In this document: positions 8,107 to 13,316 of the stretch, piece by piece
Position numbering within the stretch: position 1 is the first letter of the stretch
Layout of the letters: each line of letters starts with the position of its first letter
Assembly: GCA_031415695.1 (NCBI GenBank)
Contig: JANOSH010000034.1
Location: forward strand, 1 to 13,316
Reading direction: 5' to 3'
Length of the DNA: 13,316 bases
Origin: JANOSH01 sp031415695
GTDB lineage: Bacteria; Actinomycetota; Acidimicrobiia; Acidimicrobiales; Ilumatobacteraceae
The notes under the pieces: generated by a model
What the model was told of the DNA's origin: nothing
What the model saw: the letters and a program-made list of their open reading frames with translations, nothing else
The model's database searches: none
Translations under genes and position numbers: made by a program

Positions 8107-11100
8107 ATGCCCTGCAGACTCTCAATGGACGTTCCGGCTGTCGCGAATTCTACCCGCGCGGCGGGAAGACGTACGCCTTCACCTTCACTCCCTCCCCCGC
8201 ATCCTTCCACCACTTCGCCAGCCTCGAAGACTCGAGTCACTCCGAAGACTCGAGTCACTCCGAATCGCCTCCCTCGTCCGCGGAGTTCGAGTTCAGACGA
8301 GTTGAAGCACGAGGACCCGATGGACGACGCTCCTCTCACTGAGAGCTTCGCTGAAGCTTTCCTTCAACCGCCTGGCCCAACCGTCGAGCCGTCCAGTCAA
8401 CCGATGGAGGTCGTTCCCACCGTCAAGGCCGAGCCGCCTTCGATCGACAAGGCCGAGCCACCTTCAATCGTCAAGGCCGAGCCGCCTTCGATCGTCAAGG
8501 CCGAGCCGCCTTGGGCCCTCAAGACTCTCATCGACGATGGCATTGATGATTATCTCATGCTAGACGCACTCGACGCAGCTTCCCCTCCTCCCTCTCAGAC
8601 CGCTCCTGTTGTCCCAATCAAGAAAGAGTCGAGCGATCCGATGCTCGTCGACAGCAAGGCTCAGCCGTCGGTTGAGGAGTCCAAGGGAGAAGGCTTTGCT
8701 CCGAAAAAGCTATTTCCGGTGTTTCCTCCTTCGATCGCGATTCCTTCCGAGGCGATCGTTGCCGGCATTGTTCGAACTACTCGATCCAGCACTGGTCGCA
8801 TGACCTCACATGGCCACAGCACGATGATCGACGACGATGAATCGTCCGGGGACGATGACCTCTTCGAGCCCATGAAGTCTTCGCCGAGCGAGGATGAGGA
8901 GGAGCTCCAGGAGATCGATCAGCGAGAAGTAATGGACATCACGAGAGAAGCCGCAGCTGATGCAGCTTCGAAGGAGACTTTGCCAACTGAAGGCGCATCT
9001 GGTGCAGCTTCGAAGGAAGCTTCGACGACTGAAGGCGCTTCCAAAGGCCTCAGCTGTTTGACCTCGGCGAAGGTCATTCCGCCGAAAGATCCCACGCGAA
9101 TCTACTCGACCCCTCATCTTCGATACAACACGCAGAATGGTCTGGTCGGTGCCATCGTCTCGCAGATTGGTTACCTCAGCACGATCGTCGCCGAGACTGT
9201 CTGTCCATTTTCCCCGCAATGGAGTGCTTCGCATGCGGTTCGATTACTGCACGACGAAGAGGGCAGTCGAGTTCCTCTCTACACCAGTCGCATTCGATTG
9301 ATGGTGACACCGGTTCCGATCACTCCTTTCGCACGATCTTCTCGAGAGTCGCTGCGTCGTGCTCAAAACATCGCGCTTCCGGAGCTCAACGCTCGTTCGA
9401 AGCCCACTGACTTGGACGTCGTCCTCGCTGGTCTGTACGTCCTTCCCTCTCAGCCAGACAACACTTGTTATTCAATCAGCACCTTCGTCTCACTCAACCC
9501 CAATAAGATCGCTTTGGAGAGTCGAGACCCGGCGACCGGGTTGGACCCGCAAGATCCTGCTCGAGCACGACAGCTTCGACTCGATCTTGCAATTTGGATC
9601 GAGCATGTCTTGAAGGTAGACACCATGGGGTTCTCGAAGGAGTTCAAGCGCTTGGTGAGCGCTCTTCACATCGATTCGACCAACGTCCCTAACAAAAGAG
9701 AGGCGCTTCAAACATTCGTCGCTCAGCTTCGAGCCGGGCCGGTCGCTCTGACCGACAATTTTCTCCTTTGCATGGCGGCTTGGAAGGAGACCGTTATGCA
9801 GGAGCTGCGCTACGTTGCAGCTGGAGTTGCAGCAGAGGAGCCGCTGACTTTCGCTTGGCGACAGGATGCAGACGCTTTTCACGGCGTGGTGTGCAGCTCG
9901 AATGAACTCACGTTCTTTCCCGATGGCGTTGCAAACCAGCGGCTTCCGGACGCGAGTCCAGGGCTTGGAATCCATCGAATGCTTCACTACACCCGTCGAG
10001 CGACCGCTGGTCACATGGGAAACAGCTCGGTTGGGCACGTTGAGCCGGTTTTACCCTGCCCTTCTGTTTCGGTTGCGGTGAACCACCCGCTCTATCTCAA
10101 CGAGCCAGTCGTGCATCTTCCGATTGTCTACGATGAAGACCCTCAAGTCTTTGCTGTGCCTTCGCACACGAGCTGCGTCTACGAAACTGGCGGCAGAATC
10201 ATCAGTTCGAGGCACATTCGAGTCGGTTCGATCTTCAGACTATCGAATCCGTCCGAGGGCAAACAAGATCTTCTCTACATCGCCGTTGCTTGCATCATCA
10301 AGTTCAGCCAGAGAGCCGTTGCGGAAACGATCACACAGTACAAGAAAGTCCGAGACGAGGAGGAATCGTCGGCTGAGGATGCCAACGCAGCGGGCAAACT
10401 TGTCGCCGGGCTCGAGAACTTCGAGCGGATGCCAAATTCTGCCGGCTCCACGCATCGAATGCCCGTGCCCACGGTTTGTGCGCTTTCAATCGGCACCAAC
10501 AACTATGCTCAGATTCGCACGCAGCTCCGAGCGGTCTCGAGTCCCCAGATTGAAGTCTTTCACTTTGAAGAATGCGAGCCAGTCGTGCCGGAGATTGACG
10601 AGGTTGAGCAGCGTCAAGTCTTCATCGCTCATGAGAAGCCTATTGTTCACAAGCTTGAGAAGAAGACTGTTACCGGCGGCGAGCGATCTTTAGATCTCGT
10701 CCCAACACTCGCGCCGGTCCCATTCACATTCTCTCTTGCCATTCTCGAAGCCACGGCCCGCGAGCTGATTGACCAGAACAAGCTCCGTGAGCGCGCTGCC
10801 AATCAGCTTCGCAAGGGCGATGAATCCTCGCTCGACACTGAGAACGTCGAAGGTCTTTTCCGTCTCTTCACTGCTCATCTCGCGGCTCAAGCTCAATTGC
10901 CCTTCGATCATCTTCAGCCTCAGCGCCTTCGACACATATTTTTGCAATCTGCCGCTCCGAGACCCTGGCTTCACGATTTGATCGAGCCTCTGCTGCACTA
11001 TGACAGACGAGCGGTCACAGACACCCCAATCGGACGGGCTGCATCGCCGACTTCAATCTCAACCTTGAGCATCAGACAAACAGACTTTGTGACACAAGCT

Positions 11101-12828
11101 TTCCTCAAAGCAGCTCAACAGCTCAAGGAAAAACAAGCAAAGGAGGCCTTGCGCGTCAGTTTGCGCTTCAGCTGGGTTCGATTTGAACTTTTTGTCTCGA
11201 TCGAAGCTTACTCTGCTCTCGCTCTCATACTGCTTTCATAGGCCAAGACTGTGACAGCCGGTGGTGAAGCGAAAAGCGGCAAGAAGACCGCCAATCAGTC
11301 AGCGACTCCGAACGGGGTCAGTTTGCGCCTCAGCTGGGTTCGATTTGAACTTCTTGTCTCGATCGAAGCTTACTCTGTTCTCGCTCTCATACTGCTTTCA
11401 TAGGCCAAGGAGGTCGTTTCAAAGAGCCAAGACGATGGTGACGCGTGGGGGTTCGACGAGGACGTTGACGTCGAGAAGAACTTGCAGAGCTTCAAGGCTT
11501 GGTTGACGGAACACGGAGGTGCTTCTGGCAAAGGGCCGCACGACAAGCTCAAGACCATCTTCGGCGGATACAACAACAAGTCCTCACCGTGGCATCCTCT
11601 TCTCACCGAGTTGTTGAAGACGAAGGAGCTCGATGATGCCTCATCGCACACCATCAGCAGTTTCGCCGGCAAAGCGACTCGTTGGCTGATGAAGTTCGAC
11701 CCTCAGCTCCTCGCGTTCTTGTGGCTGAACACCCCGAAGAACATCGATACCGCTGCGCTTGATTCTCGAGCAGATTGGCGAAAGCAGGCGCCGATCAATC
11801 TACTCGGTGACCCTGATCAAAGCGTCCTGGAAATGTGGGAACCCACGAGTTCCCACGATTCGAGTCGCCACACCGCCGAGTTGCGTCGCACCACTCGTGG
11901 TGAAGTGAGGGCTTCGACGACCGCCGATGCCGAGCTTAACCATCGTTCTGCCTCACCCTCTTCCAAAGCCGCAAGAAAGCTGCCTGGTTCGAAGCCAGAA
12001 TCTGGAACCGCTGAAGTTTCTGGAGCAGCCGCAACTGCAGCACGTGCTCTCCTTCGCGAGAAAGTGAAGGAGCTTCGACTGAAGCAGGAGGAAGATCGGC
12101 TCGCTGAAGCGACCGCAATGAATCTCGCTTTTGAGATGTCGGCAGCGGAGGCTGCGGAGGCTGCGGAGGCTGCAGAGGCTGCACGCGAGTCGAAGAAGTC
12201 CAAGGGTCCTTCGCTTCTTTCGAAAGCTAAACCTCACAAGCGCAGCGGTGACGACCTTCCTGAAACCGAAGCGCAACCTCAGTCGAAGCCGAAGCACCAG
12301 CACGCCGGCCCTTCGCGCTCCAAGTCGTCATCGCGCTCCAAGTCGCCATCGAAGTCGCCTTTGAAGATGAGACTGTTGGAGCAGCAGCAAGCTCAGATTG
12401 CAAAGCAGCATGAAATGATGATGGAGATGCAGCGAACGATGATCACGATGCAGCAGCAGATCAAGGACTCGGCCAAAGCGATTCGGCCCGAAGCTTCTCA
12501 GTCTCCTCTCGCTCAAGTGAATCAACCCAGCCTCAACCCGGATGGTCAGGCTCAAGTGCATGCTGCAGGCGGCGGCGGCGGTGCTTCGAATCTCTCGGGT
12601 CTACTCGCAGGTGCTTCGAACCTTGGCGCTTTCAATCAGCTTGGCAATCAGCTGTCAGGCTCTGGACTTGTCCCCGTCTCTTCGGTCCTCATCAACACCA
12701 TGTTCCAACAACAATCTGTTCACACCGCCCAGCGCGGATTGGATCTGCTGCAAGGCCAGCTTCAAGGTCATCAGATTTCGCTCTTGAACAACCTCGGCTT
12801 CAACTTCAACGGCTTGGCTTCTCGATGA
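8107..12828 (+). CDS. Unrecognised ~1515-aa accessory protein of the element, three exons
   Basis: Spliced model: 8107-11154, 11242-11316 and 11404-12828, with all junctions phase 0. The start is uncertain: ATG 8107 opens the frame, but a CTGCAG acceptor at 8112-8117 followed by ATG 8125 (MDVPAVA) could be the real start after a leader intron. Residues 1-320 look disordered: Ser/Pro-rich, two KTRVTP units, four KAEPP units (107-135) with VKAE sumoylation-type motifs, and an acidic patch at ~241-273. Residues ~325-1000 look globular, with mixed hydrophobic strands and helices, and match no family I know. The C-terminal part has a compact domain (~1068-1190, with WHPLLTELL and ATRWLMKFDPQLLAFLWL), a charged/Ala-rich coiled coil at ~1251-1305, an SR-like stretch (SRSKSPSKSP) at ~1345-1360, a Gln/Met-rich coiled coil at ~1362-1402 and a Gly/Asn/Leu-rich tail. 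I infer a nuclear DNA- or RNA-binding partner of the transposase. Confidence 0.72.
8112..8117 (+). promoter_or_regulatory. Possible 3' splice site near the start of the rightward gene
   Basis: A moderately pyrimidine-rich run (TCCACTCTCTCATG...) ends in CCCTGCAG, seven bases before ATG 8125 (MDVPAV). The arrangement matches CTGCAG before the ATG of the leftward 205-aa frame. If used, translation would start at 8125 rather than 8107, and the crowded upstream ATGs at 8099, 8103 and 8107 would be removed as intron. Confidence 0.3.
8227..8262 (+). repeat. 18-bp perfect tandem duplication (KTRVTP twice)
   Basis: AAGACTCGAGTCACTCCG is repeated exactly twice in frame in the disordered N-terminus of the rightward gene. 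Identical codons point to recent slippage. Confidence 0.85.
8425..8514 (+). repeat. 24-bp coding repeat, about four copies (KAEPPSIV)
   Basis: The units read KAEPPSID, KAEPPSIV, KAEPPSIV and KAEPPW with near-identical codons. With the preceding Val, three units form V-K-A-E, matching the psi-K-x-E sumoylation consensus. Confidence 0.85.
11155..11241 (+). other. 87-bp intron 1 of the rightward gene, near-identical to intron 2
   Basis: It starts GTCAGT and ends in a pyrimidine-rich stretch and TTTCATAG, with CTTAC/CATAC branch-like sequences. It is phase 0 after CGC, and the next exon begins GCCAAG. It is 84/87 identical to 11317-11403. Its length is a multiple of three, and unspliced it reads open for 28 codons until the TAG at 11239-11241, which is also the acceptor AG. 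Removing both introns connects 8107-11154 to 11404-12828 without a frameshift, which is strong support. Confidence 0.88.
11317..11403 (+). other. 87-bp intron 2 of the rightward gene, near-identical to intron 1
   Basis: It has the same GTCAGT donor and TTTCATAG acceptor as intron 1 and is also phase 0, after GGG. It differs from intron 1 at three positions, all C/T transitions. It is followed by GCCAAG, as intron 1 is, so the shared block is 93 bp. The exons on either side of the two copies are otherwise unlike each other, apart from a short AAGGAGG resemblance between the end of exon 1 and the start of exon 3. Confidence 0.88.
12145..12180 (+). repeat. 9-bp coding repeat (Ala-Glu-Ala), four copies
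   Basis: Three exact GCGGAGGCT units and one GCAGAGGCT encode an Ala/Glu run in the first C-terminal coiled-coil region of the rightward protein. The run is strongly helical in character. Confidence 0.85.
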
Positions 12829-13105
12829 GCTTCGGATTCCTTCGACCTCAAGCTCTCCGAAGCAAAATTAAAGCTTCAACCTTTGCTCTTCTCTCCTACT
12901 TCGCTCTGCTTTGCATTCGCAACCGCTGCGTTCGTTCCTGTCCAGGCCTTGCTCGTTTTGGAAGCGAGCAGCCATGGGCAGCCCATCGCTTCGATTTGCT
13001 AAGTCCAATCGTTCACACAATCGTCATTTTTGAAGCAATTCAGCTTGCCAAGCATGCGGCAGCATGCAAGCTTCAATTTGCAGCGATTTAGATTGAAGCT
13101 CGAAG
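12829..13105. other. Right subterminal non-coding segment / 3' UTR of the rightward gene
   Basis: About 280 bp between the stop codon and the subterminal repeat. It contains AAAATTAAAGC near 12867, several AGCTTCAA-type motifs and the GCATGC pair at 13052-13067. The open frames crossing it are short extensions from the flanking coding sequence, so I call no gene. Confidence 0.5.
13052..13067. repeat. Inverted pair of GCATGC with 4-base loop
   Basis: GCATGC-GGCA-GCATGC can form a 6-bp stem. GCATGC also occurs in the left subterminal segment (147-152, 263-268), so it may be a recurring subterminal motif. Confidence 0.5.
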
Positions 13106-13122
13106 CCAAGTCTCAAAATTCT
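13106..13122 (+). repeat. 17-bp subterminal direct repeat, right copy
   Basis: CCAAGTCTCAAAATTCT is an exact copy of 108-124 in the same orientation, here overlapping the first base of the right TIR. Confidence 0.75.
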
Positions 13123-13154
13123 GAACCAGTCGCATAAATTTTGGATCAGCCTTA
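13122..13154 (-). repeat. Right terminal inverted repeat (33 bp)
   Basis: Its reverse complement begins TAAGGCTGATCCAAAATTTA and matches the left TIR at 28 of 33 positions. The outermost TA at 13153-13154 pairs with the TA at 78-79 as a possible target-site duplication. Confidence 0.88.
13133..13138 (+). terminator. Possible poly(A) signal (CATAAA) inside the right TIR, for the rightward gene
   Basis: The plus strand reads CGCATAAATTTTGG about 305 bp after the stop of the rightward gene. It is the mirror of the CATAAA in the left TIR for the leftward gene. No canonical AATAAA was seen in between. Weak evidence. Confidence 0.25.
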
Positions 13155-13316
13155 TGGCGGTCATGGATGCATGATCGACGGGAACCTTAGTGCGCACTAA
13201 ACTTCCTTCCTCGGCTGGTGATGTCACCCAGGTCTTCGGCGGTCGTGACGGCTGGTCTGATCTCCTTGCGCGCTGCATGGAGGCGAGTTGCGTCGATGCG
13301 ATAGAGCGAGGGCGAC
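13155..13316 (-). other. Right flank, probably host DNA with an interrupted minus-strand reading frame
   Basis: A minus-strand frame is open from the window edge (13316) to the TIR, with an internal ATG at 13278 (MQRARRSDQPSRPP...) and ...DHASMTAI at the element edge. Joined to the left flank at one TA it continues open to position 1, about 80 codons in total. I do not recognise the protein. A chance open frame of this length is possible. Confidence 0.35.
13187..13200. repeat. 14-bp perfect palindrome outside the right TIR
   Basis: TTAGTGCGCACTAA equals its own reverse complement. It lies 33 bp outside the right end of the element, so it belongs to the flank. It may be a binding site or coincidental. 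Confidence 0.7.

Larger units (their letters stand above)
78..13154. mobile_element. Complete ~13 kb TIR-bounded DNA transposon-like element with two divergent large genes
   Basis: Seen in the sequence: imperfect 33-bp inverted repeats at the two ends (28/33 identical) enclose two large outward-reading genes whose stop codons lie 183 bp and 293 bp from the inner TIR edges. Each repeat starts with TA, so the element may be AGGCTG...CAGCCT inside a duplicated TA dinucleotide. A TA at both ends is also part of the repeat, so the target duplication is not proven. The minus-strand gene encodes a protein with a DUF7869-like block with Asp motifs that I infer to be the transposase. The plus-strand gene encodes an unrecognised accessory protein. 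Open frames and matching ends suggest recent activity. I cannot assign the element to a named superfamily. The size and the PHD/SET domains are unlike a minimal Tc1/mariner element despite the possible TA target. Confidence 0.8.

Noticed and set aside
7613..8305. 230-codon plus-strand open frame in the central region
   Set aside because: Repetitive Ser/Arg/Leu composition typical of the TTCGAA/CTCGAAG word bias, no recognisable domain, and it overlaps the much longer rightward gene out of frame.
8070..8342. Alternative frame from ATG 8103 at the start of the rightward gene
   Set aside because: It stops after about 80 codons, while the 8107/8125 frame continues for over 3 kb and shows repeat units conserved in frame.
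12825..13091. 88-codon plus-strand frame overlapping the end of the rightward gene
   Set aside because: Starts inside the last codons of the rightward gene, runs through subterminal AGCTTCAA repeats, and has no domain.
78..13154. Starship-type or Crypton-type element
   Set aside because: No tyrosine recombinase signature (R..H-x-x-R..Y) was recognised, and matching TIRs argue for a cut-and-paste type.
66..13190. Longer target duplication from shared GAACCT (66-71 and 13182-13187)
   Set aside because: The copies lie at unequal distances from the TIR ends, so they are not a flanking duplication.
1..13316. LTR retroelement, CRISPR array, tRNA or rRNA
   Set aside because: No reverse transcriptase YxDD context, no long direct terminal repeats, no regularly spaced repeats and no recognisable structural RNA.

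Overview
This 13.3 kb window looks eukaryotic. It has short spliceosomal introns (GT..AG, 87-94 bp), very large multidomain reading frames with chromatin-type domains (PHD-like and SET-like), low-complexity Ser/Asp, Ala and Lys-rich linkers, and no bacterial-style gene packing. I cannot place the organism precisely; a fungus or a unicellular alga/protist would fit. There is no rRNA, tRNA, CRISPR array or prokaryotic operon.

The main reading is that almost the whole window is one complete DNA-transposon-like element of about 13.08 kb. It is bounded by a 33-bp imperfect terminal inverted repeat (28/33 matches) at 78-110 and 13122-13154. Both repeats begin with TA at their outer edge, which is compatible with insertion at a TA target. 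A 17-bp perfect direct repeat overlaps the inner edge of each terminal repeat. Short flanks (1-77 and 13155-13316) are probably host DNA. When they are joined at a single TA they give an uninterrupted minus-strand reading frame.

The element carries two large divergent genes that read outward from a central region. Leftward (minus strand) is a ~1927-residue protein. In order it has a PHD-like zinc finger, a SET-like methyltransferase fold, an acidic Ser/Asp linker, a helix-turn-helix-like segment, a DUF7869-like block with Asp motifs (DGFDQ, DNA..KN, GHTHDIVDQ) that I read as the candidate RNase H-like transposase core, and a C-terminal chromatin-reader-like part. Its ATG lies in a five-codon first exon followed by a 94-bp intron. 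A 205-codon frame of unknown function ends one base before that ATG.

Rightward (plus strand) is a three-exon gene for a ~1515-residue protein that I do not recognise. It has a disordered N-terminus with VKAEPP repeats, a large globular middle, and a C-terminus with coiled coils and an SR-like stretch. Its two introns are 87 bp each, 84/87 identical, both phase 0, and both end in an in-frame TAG that doubles as the splice acceptor. This pattern recalls introner elements, or a splicing switch.

The ~1.3 kb central region (6802-8106) holds no convincing gene and probably contains both promoters and 5' leader exons. It has short tandem repeats and is rich in TTCGAA-type motifs. Both transcripts end close to the terminal repeats, each of which carries a CATAAA oriented as a possible poly(A) signal.
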